Of a DNA stretch of 27,671 bases, positions 1 to 7,782 are shown in pieces. Every line of letters begins with the position of its first letter. The first letter of the stretch is position 1. Source of the stretch: 2-01-FULL-39-28 sp964436165 (lineage in GTDB: Bacteria; Patescibacteriota; Minisyncoccia; 2-02-FULL-40-12; GWA2-44-9). Below the pieces are notes generated by a model that saw nothing but the letters and a program-made list of their open reading frames with translations, had not been told where the DNA came from and searched no databases. The stretch spans positions 1-27,671 of the forward strand of contig CAYTBY010000013.1 in NCBI GenBank assembly GCA_964436165.1, read 5' to 3'. The position numbers and the translations under genes are program-made.

Positions 1-1694
1 TAAGATTTCGCATTTTCTTTGGGAGTATACCAGAGGTCGTTTACAAACTGTTTCAGTTTTTCACCGGCTCCGTATTGGTAGTTTTTTACGCCCAGTTTTT
101 CGGCCAAACAGGCCGTCGGATACATAATGCCTTTTTCGTCATGGACAGGATTGAAGTACTTAGGACAAGCGGGTTCTTGGGGTTGCTCTAAACTATAATA
201 TTTAAAACATCTTTCTTCTTCATAGTGCGTATCGGGCGGAAATTCTGTCTTATTGCCCAAACAGTTCAGGTCAGCCAATAACGGCAGATCGAGAATAGAA
301 GCAGTTTTCAAAACATCAGCTGAAGAAACCGGATTCTTAACATCGGTTGATTGGGTCGCCTGCCATAAGTCATTAAGAGCGGCAATCGTGTTGGGACCGA
401 TTTTGCCAGTTACCGGCAAGCCGAACTTCTGCTGACATCTCATCACCGCCGATTCGGTGAGCGGTCCATAGTAACCATTGACGATTCCTTCGGGATAAAT
501 GTCCTGAAATTGGCTTAAAAAAATCTGCAATTCTCTGACCTCATTATTTTCCATCCCCGGCTCAAGAATTTGAGTAAATTTTGGCGTTATATTGGCTATG
601 CCCTCAGTAATCTCGGTGCCAATTTGATCAAAAGTTGAATCGGATGAATCGCGGAGCGGAACTGAAACTCCCTGCTGACTAAAAAAGCCCCCAAAAGGTC
701 TGAAAAGAAAATCACTCACTTGTCTTAATTGGTTTTTAAATAAATCGTAGTCAAATAATTTGTAGCCGAATAGGCTAACAGCCGCCGGCTGCTGGGATTG
801 CTGAAAAGGGGTCGGGACCCTTTTTTCTAAATAAAAGGGTCCTGACCCCTTTATTATTAAGGCGATGACAAAAACGGAAAGGATAACAACGGCATATTTT
901 TTAACTTCCTGTCTTAAACGTCTAATTCCTAGGATTGCCTCAAATACGACTATCCCCCCATAATAGAGAGCACCCCAAGCTACCCAATGGTGAGGAACAC
1001 CGATACAAGGGCCTGAACCGCTTACTGACCATGACTTTTCATTCAAAAAATATATTTCTTCCGGAAAAGGAAACCAGCTCTCCAGCTGACAAGTCAATCC
1101 TGCTAGAACAAAAAATGAGATCAAAAACCACCCTGTCCATTTTATAGGGCCGGTCATAAATTCGCGAGTTTTCAGAAAGCCACCGCTAAGCGCCTCTTTA
1201 TTAAAATGCTTTGAAGCAAGGCTTATGCCGAAGTAAATAGGCAATTCCAGATTGCCTATTTTTTGCCCCCACGAAAAAGCAAAAAAAGTATAGAAAGCAA
1301 TGGGAATGCCAAAAATTATGATTCTGGCCAGAATAGTAACAGGCTTAAGTACTTTTTCGTAACGATTAGTCCCGTCAGCAACATCTTGGGCTCTGGTTAT
1401 ATTTCGAAAATTAAAAATTATGAACAAAAGCCCGGTTATCATTCTCCCTAAAATCGTTGCTATCCCCCCAAAAACCATCAAAAACCCGCCGGCATGAATA
1501 GCCAGAAATTCCATGATAAAGATAAGAGCCGAGGTATTAACGATAAACTCGCCATTATCAGCCGGATTTAAAAGCGCCTTAACAAAAATCCCGGCCAGGA
1601 TCGCATTACCGACAATTGCCGCAACCAATTGATAAACCTGCCGTGAAACGAAAGGATCGGCCCCAGGAATTTGTTGTTCAGATTGAGTAGCCAT
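1..1694 (-). CDS. Polytopic membrane protein with peptidoglycan-binding and Kazal-like parts (C-terminus off window)
   Basis: The frame is open from an ATG at 1694 to the left edge, 564 codons, so the C-terminus is missing. Residues 20-300 hold about six hydrophobic segments. Residues 378-445 match a PG_binding_1 domain (NNEVRELQIFL, then GYYGPLTESAV and FGLPVTGKIGPNTIAAL). From residue 510 a Cys-containing stretch (CPKYFNPV ... YPTAC) resembles a Kazal-type inhibitor loop; this is a weak resemblance. The likely role is a cell-envelope protein with an exported wall-binding tail. A palindromic hairpin (804-852) is read through in frame between the last membrane segment and the exported part. 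The start is chosen because TATAAA lies exactly 6 nt before the ATG. It is divergent from the sugar dehydrogenase gene. The membrane part matches nothing I can name. Confidence 0.85.
   Translation of the reverse strand, partial: MATQSEQQIPGADPFVSRQVYQLVAAIVGNAILAGIFVKALLNPADNGEFIVNTSALIFIMEFLAIHAGGFLMVFGGIATILGRMITGLLFIIFNFRNITRAQDVADGTNRYEKVLKPVTILARIIIFGIPIAFYTFFAFSWGQKIGNLELPIYFGISLASKHFNKEALSGGFLKTREFMTGPIKWTGWFLISFFVLAGLTCQLESWFPFPEEIYFLNEKSWSVSGSGPCIGVPHHWVAWGALYYGGIVVFEAILGIRRLRQEVKKYAVVILSVFVIALIIKGSGPFYLEKRVPTPFQQSQQPAAVSLFGYKLFDYDLFKNQLRQVSDFLFRPFGGFFSQQGVSVPLRDSSDSTFDQIGTEITEGIANITPKFTQILEPGMENNEVRELQIFLSQFQDIYPEGIVNGYYGPLTESAVMRCQQKFGLPVTGKIGPNTIAALNDLWQATQSTDVKNPVSSADVLKTASILDLPLLADLNCLGNKTEFPPDTHYEEERCFKYYSLEQPQEPACPKYFNPVHDEKGIMYPTACLAEKLGVKNYQYGAGEKLKQFVNDLWYTPKENAKS
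804..852. repeat. Palindromic hairpin inserted in frame, copy 1 of 2
   Basis: GGGGTCGGGACCC (808-820) and GGGTCCTGACCCC (837-849) form an inverted pair separated by a T/A-rich loop. The same arrangement recurs at 7579-7633. It lies inside the membrane protein gene and adds a translated segment (GSGPFYLEKRVPTPF) without breaking the frame. Confidence 0.75.
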
Positions 1695-1700
1695 TTGACC

Positions 1701-1706
1701 TTTATA
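1701..1706 (-). promoter_or_regulatory. -10 element of a probable leaderless promoter
   Basis: On the minus strand TATAAA is followed by six bases and then the ATG at 1694. A second TATAAT-like hexamer lies further upstream near 1726-1731 and could give a short leader instead. Confidence 0.45.
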
Positions 1707-1743
1707 GGATAATTGAGATGACCTCATTATACCATTGAAAGCT

Positions 1744-1772
1744 TTGGACTTATATTGAAAGGATGTTAAAAT
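1744..1772 (+). promoter_or_regulatory. Sigma70-type promoter, probably leaderless
   Basis: TTGGAC (1744-1749), a 17-nt spacer and TAAAAT (1767-1772) precede the ATG at 1779 by 6 nt. Transcription would start at or next to the start codon. Confidence 0.65.
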
Positions 1773-1778
1773 CAAAGT

Positions 1779-3407
1779 ATGCACAAAGTATTAGCTACTA
1801 TTTTTCTAGTGCTTGCCACCGTTTTTATTTTTTTGAAAACCGCCTCGGCCCATCTTGAAGTTGATTACGACTATCTGGGGCTTCGGGAGGGAGATATCGT
1901 CGGATCAACCAATTTATCCGATCCCGATATATACATTATTAATGAGCTAGGTTTTAAGCGCCTGTTCCTATCCCCTACTATTTTCGGATTTTACGGCCAC
2001 CTGAAATTCCCTAACGTTAAGAGAATAGATGATGCGGTTTTAGACCAGATACCTACCTCCGGCCTATTTCGCAATTGTGAAACTGGCGACCGCAAAGTAT
2101 ACGCTATCGAAGTAGGCGGCGAAGATACGGCGGTTTTGCGTTGGGTAAATATAACCGGAGAAGCCGCAGTCACGGAAGATCACGATTTTTTTGGAAAAGT
2201 TTTCTGCATTAATTCAAGAGAATTTTCCTGGTATTTAAAGGGGCAATCATACAACGCCTTATCTCAGATTCCTTTATACAGAAGAGCCGCTCTTGCCCAA
2301 ACTGTAAACGAAACGAACATGGCCCTCAGTATTCCGTCTGGATATCGCATATCTATTTTTACTCCCAAGAATCCGCCAGCTGGCGGAGGACCGCTTCGAT
2401 TTATGGCCTTTTCGCCTGACGGAATTCTGTTCGTCAGTATGCCGTCAAGTAAAGGACTCTACGCCGAGAACAGACCGGACGACGGCAAAATATTCGCCCT
2501 CCCGGATAAAGACAATAATGGTTCGGCCGATGAAGTAAAAACGGTTCTTTCAGGACTCCACGTCCCTCACGGTATCGCTTTTTACAATGGCTATCTTTAT
2601 GTCGCTGAAGAAGGAAGTGTTTCCAGATACCTATATATGAACGGCGGTAGCGTTGGAGACCGCCAAGTAATTGCAAGTTTGCCTACCGGCGGTGAGCATG
2701 TCTCCCGTACGATTGGCTTCAGCAAGCCCTCCTCCGCCGAGGCTTCGGCGGGCAAAGCTGGGAAAATGTATGTCTCCGTCGGATCTCCATGCAATAATTG
2801 TGATCCTGACAACCCAGGTACTGCTGCAATCTGGGAATATAATTCTGACGGGACCAACGGCCGGATATTCGCCACGGGCCTTCGAAATGCCGTCGGTTTT
2901 GTTTTTAATCCGACGACTAATGAAATCTGGGCAACTGAAAACGGCCGTGATTTTCTCGGAGATAATTTACCGCCAGATGAGATTAATATCATCCGCGATG
3001 GAAAAAACTACGGCTGGCCGTATTGCTATGGTAAAAAAGTTGTCGATCCAGAACACAACAATACAAACTTTTGCCCAACTACCGAAGCAAGCACTTATAA
3101 TCTTCAAGCTCACTCTGCCCCATTGGGACTTCGTTTTGTAACAAGCTCTCAGTTCTCGGCTTGGTCTGGAGACATTCTCGTCGCCCGGCATGGTTCTTGG
3201 AATCGGACTCAGCCTGTCGGTTATGACGTTGTCCGACTTGATGTAGTCGGCAATACGATTGTCGGTGAATCTCCGTTCATCACCGGCTGGCTAACTCCAA
3301 CTAATGCTAAGCTCGGCCGGCCAGTTGACGTAATCTTCGGCCCCGATGGTTCGCTTTATATTTCCGACGACAAAGCCAATCTTATTTACCGAGTAATCAA
3401 GCTCTAA
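1779..3407 (+). CDS. Secreted PQQ-dependent sugar dehydrogenase (glucose/sorbosone dehydrogenase family)
   Basis: 542 aa with an N-terminal signal segment (residues 1-24, ending TASA). The C-terminal two thirds is a six-bladed beta-propeller of the GSDH type, shown by the order HVPHGIAF, ENGRDFLGDNLPPDEIN, NYGWPYCYG and APLGLRF. Such enzymes oxidise sugars or aldehydes outside the membrane using PQQ; substrate and cofactor are inferred from the family. Residues 35-170 are not propeller: they carry two diverged copies of the KKR-like repeat also found in the next gene (for example IYIINELGFKRLFL). Two palindromic repeats (2372-2387 and 2733-2752) lie in the coding sequence; the second adds PSSAEASAGKAGK where relatives have a short turn. 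The following lysyl-oxidase gene is probably co-transcribed. Confidence 0.85.
   Translation: MHKVLATIFLVLATVFIFLKTASAHLEVDYDYLGLREGDIVGSTNLSDPDIYIINELGFKRLFLSPTIFGFYGHLKFPNVKRIDDAVLDQIPTSGLFRNCETGDRKVYAIEVGGEDTAVLRWVNITGEAAVTEDHDFFGKVFCINSREFSWYLKGQSYNALSQIPLYRRAALAQTVNETNMALSIPSGYRISIFTPKNPPAGGGPLRFMAFSPDGILFVSMPSSKGLYAENRPDDGKIFALPDKDNNGSADEVKTVLSGLHVPHGIAFYNGYLYVAEEGSVSRYLYMNGGSVGDRQVIASLPTGGEHVSRTIGFSKPSSAEASAGKAGKMYVSVGSPCNNCDPDNPGTAAIWEYNSDGTNGRIFATGLRNAVGFVFNPTTNEIWATENGRDFLGDNLPPDEINIIRDGKNYGWPYCYGKKVVDPEHNNTNFCPTTEASTYNLQAHSAPLGLRFVTSSQFSAWSGDILVARHGSWNRTQPVGYDVVRLDVVGNTIVGESPFITGWLTPTNAKLGRPVDVIFGPDGSLYISDDKANLIYRVIKL
2372..2387. repeat. 16-bp palindrome TCCGCCAGCTGGCGGA
   Basis: A perfect 16-bp palindrome inside the sugar dehydrogenase gene, translated as part of PKNPPAGGGP. 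The identical 16-mer recurs at 27512-27527 and a one-mismatch copy at 27132-27147. Confidence 0.85.
2733..2752. repeat. GC-rich palindrome in coding sequence
   Basis: TCCGCCGAGGCTTCGGCGGG is a hairpin with CCGCCGA/TCGGCGG arms. It is read in frame as SSAEASAG within the sugar dehydrogenase. It resembles the TCCGCC-loop-GGCGGA family but has a longer inner stem. Confidence 0.7.
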
Positions 3408-3415
3408 AACCGGAG

Positions 3416-3465
3416 TTTCCCGAAGCAAAGCTTCGGGGAAATTCCAGAAGCCTTGCTTCGGGAAA
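3416..3465. repeat. CCCGAAGC hairpin plus a partial second copy
   Basis: TTTCCCGAAGC (3416-3426) pairs with GCTTCGGGGAAA (3430-3441) around an AAA loop, and GCTTCGGGAAA recurs at 3455-3465. It fills the gap between the dehydrogenase and lysyl-oxidase genes. There is no T-tract, so it looks more like a repeat than a strong terminator. Confidence 0.6.
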
Positions 3466-3470
3466 CCATA

Positions 3471-4997
3471 ATGCCTCATCTTTTTAAAGATTTTTTTATT
3501 GTTTTTGTTCTTGTGGCTCTTGGCGCAGGTTTTGTCGTTTTTAACACCCTTAATTATTATCCCTCTCAAATCTCATCCGTCTTAGACCTTGAGCAAACGC
3601 CGCTACTGCCAGAGGGAACATTAATTAAATCTCAAAATGATGAGCGGGTATATTATATTGAGGGCGGTAAAAAACGCTGGCTTGAATCGAAGGAGGCCTT
3701 TCGAATCCAGGGTTTTTTGTCAGAAGATATTAAAGTTATTTCCGACGATGAACTTAACCGTTATCAAGAAGGCGAACTCATCAACGGATACTCAAACATT
3801 ATTCTGCCGGAAGAAACAGGAACGTTGCCAGATTTGGTGCCTCTGGCGATTACGGGCCTTCAGTTGAAAAAGTTAAACGGCCGGACAATTCTAAAATTTA
3901 CCGCCTCTTTCTGGAACCAGGGCAAAAGACATTTTGAACTTGCCACCAGCCCCAAAACAGACGTTAAAGATAAAGAGACATATCAGGAAGTTTACCAGCC
4001 CATCGCTGGAAAAAACGGCAAATACCGCAATAAAACAGTGGGGAGTTTTTACTGGCACGTCCCCCACACCCATTACCACTACAGTGATTTTGCCGATTAT
4101 GTATTTTCATTTATCAGACCGCTTCCAGGCGACCTAACATCAAGCCCTCCGCAGACAATCAGACAAAAGACAACTTTTTGCATCCGCGATAACGAACTCC
4201 TGTCTTTAGCCATTCCAGGCGCGCCTAAAAAAGCCGCTTTCCCGACCTGCGGCCAAGAAAAGCAAGGAATATCTGTCGGCTGGGTAGATATATATAAGAA
4301 CACTCTGCCCGATCAGTATATTGACGTCCATGACATGCCAGCCGGCATCTACGGCCTTTCATTCTTTGTCGACCCCAATCAGCATTTTGTTGAAGAACAC
4401 AAAAATAATAATATCAGCACCGCTTTTATCGAGCTTAATGTAAAAAATAATACGGCTAAAATTATCGCTTCTGCCGCGCCATTTGTCACTGCTTTAAATA
4501 ATTTTCCTGATAAAACTCTTATCCGCGCCGGCGGAGAAGAAAAACTTTACGTAATCCACAACAATAAAAAGAGGCCGGTCAGTAACTTGGAAGTATTTAA
4601 TTCATACGGCTATGTGTGGGACGAAGTTCTGGCCCTAACCCAGAGCATGCTAGATTCAATTCCTCTTAACAATCTGATCCGCCTGAAGGATACCGACGAG
4701 GTTTATGCTCTTAACAATTTTGGCCATAAGCGCCGGATTCTTAATTCAGACGTTTTTTACTCTTACGGATTTAAATCGGTAGATATCGCCGATATAAACC
4801 AAACTGAATTCTCGAGTTATCCCGAATCAAACCTGATTAGATTTGTGGGTAGCGGCGATATTTACTTAATGGTCGGTAGCGCTAAGAAAAAAATAGGGCC
4901 AATTGATATGGTACAAAACTTAGGCTATGACTTGAATGCCATCCACACTGTCAATGGGGTTGATTTTAACTCTTATACCACTACCCCTACACTCTGA
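3471..4997 (+). CDS. Lysyl-oxidase-like secreted copper protein with KKR repeats
   Basis: 508 aa. Residues 7-27 form a membrane or signal anchor. Residues 45-110 hold one repeat of the form LIK..YYIEGGKKRWL. Residues 120-320 match bacterial lysyl oxidase: the copper-site run HTHYHYSDF (His199, His201, His203), then Cys-bearing TFCIRDNE, QGISVGWVDIY, MPAGIYGLSFFVDP and HKNNN. The C-terminus (340-500) has three more repeats (KLYVIHNNKKRPV, EVYALNNFGHKRRIL, DIYLMVGSAKKKIG). The family oxidises protein lysines to aldehydes; an envelope cross-linking role is inferred. I chose the ATG at 3471 rather than an in-frame TTG at 3453, which lies in the hairpin repeat. The stop is 3 nt from the convergent ccdA stop, with no visible terminator between them. 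Confidence 0.85.
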   Translation: MPHLFKDFFIVFVLVALGAGFVVFNTLNYYPSQISSVLDLEQTPLLPEGTLIKSQNDERVYYIEGGKKRWLESKEAFRIQGFLSEDIKVISDDELNRYQEGELINGYSNIILPEETGTLPDLVPLAITGLQLKKLNGRTILKFTASFWNQGKRHFELATSPKTDVKDKETYQEVYQPIAGKNGKYRNKTVGSFYWHVPHTHYHYSDFADYVFSFIRPLPGDLTSSPPQTIRQKTTFCIRDNELLSLAIPGAPKKAAFPTCGQEKQGISVGWVDIYKNTLPDQYIDVHDMPAGIYGLSFFVDPNQHFVEEHKNNNISTAFIELNVKNNTAKIIASAAPFVTALNNFPDKTLIRAGGEEKLYVIHNNKKRPVSNLEVFNSYGYVWDEVLALTQSMLDSIPLNNLIRLKDTDEVYALNNFGHKRRILNSDVFYSYGFKSVDIADINQTEFSSYPESNLIRFVGSGDIYLMVGSAKKKIGPIDMVQNLGYDLNAIHTVNGVDFNSYTTTPTL

Positions 4998-5000
4998 TTT

Positions 5001-5768
5001 TTATAAAAACTTATTTATAAACACTTCGAAAAACTGGAAGTTATAAAAATAATTTTTGAATAGGTTGTGAACCAGTGCGAACTTGCCCAGTATTAATAAG
5101 AATCCGATAACGACTAAAAATACTCCGGCGATTTTATTAATGAAGGAAATAAAAGTACTCCATTTCCTAAAAGCAGAAAATGCTTTGCCTATTAACAGGG
5201 CGGTCAGTAAAAACGGTACTCCCAAACCGACAGAAAAAACAACAAGTAAAAATGTTCCCTCAACTACCGTGCCCGACGTAGAAGCCAAGAGTAAAATCGA
5301 ACCTAAGAGCGGACCGACGCACGGCGACCAGCCAAGGGCAAAAACAGCGCCTAATAGAAAAGAATTTGCGGATGAGACGCGCTGAAATAATTTGGGAACA
5401 GCAATTTGCTTATCTGAATCAAGCCATGGGATTTTTAACCAGCCAAGTAGAACTAGTCCGAAAGCAATTATTAGTAACCCGCCGACTTTCTCCAGTAATT
5501 CTCTGATAACATTAAGGGTTCCTAGATAAGAGAAAGCAACGCCGAACAAAATAAAAATTATAGAGAATCCTAAAACATAAAAAACGGCGTTTTTAAATAT
5601 CTGCCGCCTCGCCATCTTGGCTATTTCCTGATTTTTTAAATCCTCAATTCTGGCTCCAGAAATAATGCCCAAAAAAGCCGGCACTAACGGCAAAGTACAC
5701 GGCGCAAAAAACGTCAGCACTCCGGCAATAAAAGCAGAGATTGTGATGGCTAAATTGAATTCGGGCAT
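5001..5768 (-). CDS. ccdA: Cytochrome c biogenesis / thiol-disulfide transmembrane protein CcdA
   Basis: 255 aa with six predicted membrane segments, the usual CcdA length. The two signature motifs are present: FFAPCTLPLVPAFLG near residue 20 and LGWSPCVGPLLGSILL near residue 145, with the redox-active Cys of each half. The family carries electrons across the membrane from cytoplasmic thioredoxin to exported thiol proteins. In this window likely clients are the Cys-rich secreted proteins, which is an inference. TATAAT lies exactly 6 nt before the ATG, suggesting a leaderless mRNA. Confidence 0.93.
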   Translation of the reverse strand: MPEFNLAITISAFIAGVLTFFAPCTLPLVPAFLGIISGARIEDLKNQEIAKMARRQIFKNAVFYVLGFSIIFILFGVAFSYLGTLNVIRELLEKVGGLLIIAFGLVLLGWLKIPWLDSDKQIAVPKLFQRVSSANSFLLGAVFALGWSPCVGPLLGSILLLASTSGTVVEGTFLLVVFSVGLGVPFLLTALLIGKAFSAFRKWSTFISFINKIAGVFLVVIGFLLILGKFALVHNLFKNYFYNFQFFEVFINKFL

Positions 5769-5774
5769 TTGTTT

Positions 5775-5780
5775 ATTATA
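5775..5780 (-). promoter_or_regulatory. -10 TATAAT of ccdA, leaderless spacing
   Basis: Consensus TATAAT on the minus strand is followed by AAACAA and then the ccdA ATG at 5768. Confidence 0.6.
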
Positions 5781-5782
5781 TC

Positions 5783-5994
5783 ACGTTAAATCGCTTCCGC
5801 CCCTTCAATTTCTCATCCGGCTCACAACTTTAACAAATTCTTCTATAATTTCTCATTTTCTTGAATAAAAATTGGGTCCCTTCGTAAGACTACATCCCAA
5901 TTTTATATTCTACAGAAAATATCAAAATTATCTCGAATATTGTATCAAGTTGCTCAAGGGATTCGAAATCGTAGGGACTTGCGCGATTTAACGT
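5783..5994. repeat. 212-bp segment bounded by 12-bp inverted repeats
   Basis: ACGTTAAATCGC (5783-5794) and GCGATTTAACGT (5983-5994) are exact inverted repeats. Next to the right repeat, TAGGGACTTGCGCG (5972-5985) resembles the MITE end TAGGACTTACGCA at 12013. Inside is a hairpin with AAAATTGGG/CCCAATTTT arms near 5868-5905. No coding frame is convincing. It may be a decayed non-autonomous element. Confidence 0.4.
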
Positions 5995-6062
5995 AGCATT
6001 GACGTCATAAAATTATTCTGTTATTTTACCACCGCACATTGATAATTGAGGAAAGAAATAAA

Positions 6063-6281
6063 GTGACAGAAACAACGCTTGATAAAAACGCTATAAAAGA
6101 GTTAAGAAAAAAGATTGAAATGGCAATCTACGGACACGATTTGAGATTAAGGCGATCTAAAAAAGAGTTAGAAAACTTACAAGAGAACTGTCCTCATCCT
6201 GATAAACACAGCCGACCAGAATACGATTTTACAGCTTATTGGTGCGATGATTGTGGCAAAGATTGGTCAACTCGACGTTAA
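6063..6281 (+). CDS. Small zinc-ribbon-like protein, unknown function
   Basis: 72 aa. The N-terminal half is a charged helix rich in Lys, Glu and Arg; the C-terminal half has possible metal ligands (NCPHPDKHS, then WCDDCGKDW). The GTG at 6063 is chosen because GAGGAA lies about 9 nt upstream; an in-frame TTG at 6039 has no such site. A strong terminator follows directly, so the gene is probably monocistronic. I do not recognise the family. Nucleic-acid binding is possible but not shown. Confidence 0.7.
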   Translation: MTETTLDKNAIKELRKKIEMAIYGHDLRLRRSKKELENLQENCPHPDKHSRPEYDFTAYWCDDCGKDWSTRR

Positions 6282-6290
6282 CATTAACCC

Positions 6291-6320
6291 CCGTGGCCTA
6301 ACCGCCACGGTTTTTTATTT
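6291..6320 (+). terminator. Rho-independent terminator
   Basis: CCGTGGC-CTAACC-GCCACGG hairpin followed by a T-rich run, 9 nt after the stop of the small zinc-ribbon gene. Confidence 0.9.
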
Positions 6321-6400
6321 CCCCAAATCATATCCGGCTTATCTGAACTGTTATTTAAGTAATTGCATAGCCCGACTTATTTTAAAAGCCTTGAACCGAT

Positions 6401-6561
6401 CTTAAAAATCAAGCGCAGGCTATTGCCTTCTCGCGCGCTTCGAGGAGCGGACGGGCATGGTTGGCCTTCTTAGGCCAGAGGAAGCGACGAAAAACAGTGA
6501 GCGAGCTCGCTGGGCGAGCGAACGGTAGCGAAAGGCGATAGCCAAGAGCGAGATTTTTAAG
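6401..6561. repeat. 161-bp structured inverted-repeat element
   Basis: The ends CTTAAAAATC and GATTTTTAAG are inverted, and the arms continue with GGCTATTGCCTT pairing AAGGCGATAGCC with one wobble. Inside are a stem CGCTTC/GAAGCG enclosing TGGCC-TTCTTA-GGCCA and a palindrome AGCGAGCTCGCT. The shape is an outer stem with two inner arms. It lies between the zinc-ribbon gene and the end of the DUF4015 gene and could be a MITE, a structured RNA or an unusual terminator for the minus-strand genes. Confidence 0.55.
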
Positions 6562-6575
6562 AGAGGTTAGAGGGA

Positions 6576-7766
6576 TTATTTTTTACCCAACACTCCTTCG
6601 TGATAATTATTCGATGCATTCCAGAGCATAAAACCGCGGTAGTTTTCGCCAAGAGCGTCTTGAGTCGCTTTTATTTCAGCCTCAACCATGGCTTGAGTAT
6701 AATCAGCGCCGAGTTTGAAGTCCTGTAACCAAGGCCTAAACTCTGTTTGATTTTCCGGATGTTCAAGTTTATATTTTCGCAGCCTTTCAATCCCGCCCTT
6801 CATCGAGGTATGAACAACCTCATAAGGATATACGGCCGGATTTTCAAACCCTAAATATTTCGGCGGATAATGGGACGGATAAACCATGGGACAAATATAA
6901 TCAAAAGCGGCAAAAGCCTTTTCCATCAACTGACCAATGCCCAAGTCATCAGTATGAGTAGTGACAAAACCGAATAAATCAGCCGATAAACGAACTTCCG
7001 GTAATGACTCGCGCAAATATTTATAAAATTCCCCAATAATATCGGCCTTGGCCTTTTTTCCATTCCATCCCTGAAAAACCAGGGCTGTCATATCACCATC
7101 TGATGGAAATCTAATATAATCGTAGTTGAGCTCGTCAAAACCGCGTTTAACCGCATCTCGCGAAATATCAATGTAGTAATCCCACGATTCGCTCGCAACC
7201 GGGTTAACCCACGACAAACCATTCCGGTCATACCAAATTCCGCCGGTATATTTATTTTTTACAGCCCAATCCGGCCTGGCTCTAACCAAAACCGGATCCT
7301 GAAAAACAGTAATCCTGGCAATGACATATATATTGTGGTCGTGAAGTTTTTTTATAAGCCCGTCAATATCCTTAATATCCAACCTTTCAGCTTTATATTT
7401 TTTCACATCAGCAATTCTGGTATCATAAGCCACATAACCGGAAAAATCTTTAATATCTATCACTACGGCATTTAACTCGGACTTTTTAGCCAAATCTATG
7501 AGCCAGTTTATTTTCTTCTCATTCCCCCCGCTTGATGAAGTTAGATAAACCGCCTTGATTATTTCGGGCGGATTTTTGAAAAAGGGGTCAGGACCCTTTT
7601 TTTGCTCTTGAGAAAAAAGGGTCCTGGCCCATTTTTTATCGGCTTTTTCGTCCAGATCTAATCTCGCATCAAATCTAAAAACGGCTATGGCAATTATCAG
7701 CGCAGGAATATATATCAAAGACCACAGGATATAGTTATCGCCTAATTTTAAATTGAACCGCCTCAT
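6576..7766 (-). CDS. Putative glycoside hydrolase, DUF4015 family, membrane anchored
   Basis: 396 aa. Residues 12-32 are a single membrane anchor, so the catalytic part should face outside. From residue 70 the sequence follows the DUF4015 TIM-barrel family: KAVYLTSSSGG, INWLIDLAKKSELNAVVIDIKD, DELNYDYIRFPSDG and FDYICPMVYPSHY, ending LWNASNNY. The acidic residues in DIKD and the YDYIRFP strand are the likely catalytic region. A glycan or cell-wall substrate is inferred; the family is poorly characterised. The ATG at 7766 lies 16 nt after the ATPase stop, so the two genes are probably one operon; an alternative TTG at 7823 would overlap the ATPase. A palindromic hairpin (7579-7633) is translated in frame at residues 45-63, between anchor and enzyme. 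Confidence 0.85.
   Translation of the reverse strand: MRRFNLKLGDNYILWSLIYIPALIIAIAVFRFDARLDLDEKADKKWARTLFSQEQKKGPDPFFKNPPEIIKAVYLTSSSGGNEKKINWLIDLAKKSELNAVVIDIKDFSGYVAYDTRIADVKKYKAERLDIKDIDGLIKKLHDHNIYVIARITVFQDPVLVRARPDWAVKNKYTGGIWYDRNGLSWVNPVASESWDYYIDISRDAVKRGFDELNYDYIRFPSDGDMTALVFQGWNGKKAKADIIGEFYKYLRESLPEVRLSADLFGFVTTHTDDLGIGQLMEKAFAAFDYICPMVYPSHYPPKYLGFENPAVYPYEVVHTSMKGGIERLRKYKLEHPENQTEFRPWLQDFKLGADYTQAMVEAEIKATQDALGENYRGFMLWNASNNYHEGVLGKK
7579..7633. repeat. Palindromic hairpin inserted in frame, copy 2 of 2
   Basis: GGGGTCAGGACCC (7584-7596) and GGGTCCTGGCCC (7619-7630) flank a T-tract and A-tract, as in the copy at 804-852. It is read in frame in the linker of the DUF4015 protein (KKWARTLFSQEQKKGPDPFF). 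Confidence 0.75.
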
Positions 7767-7782
7767 TAGGTAATGCTTTAAT

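Noticed and set aside
5783..5794. The inverted repeat as an operator for ccdA
   Set aside because: The partner repeat is about 190 bp away, too distant for a simple operator, and no regulator gene is adjacent.
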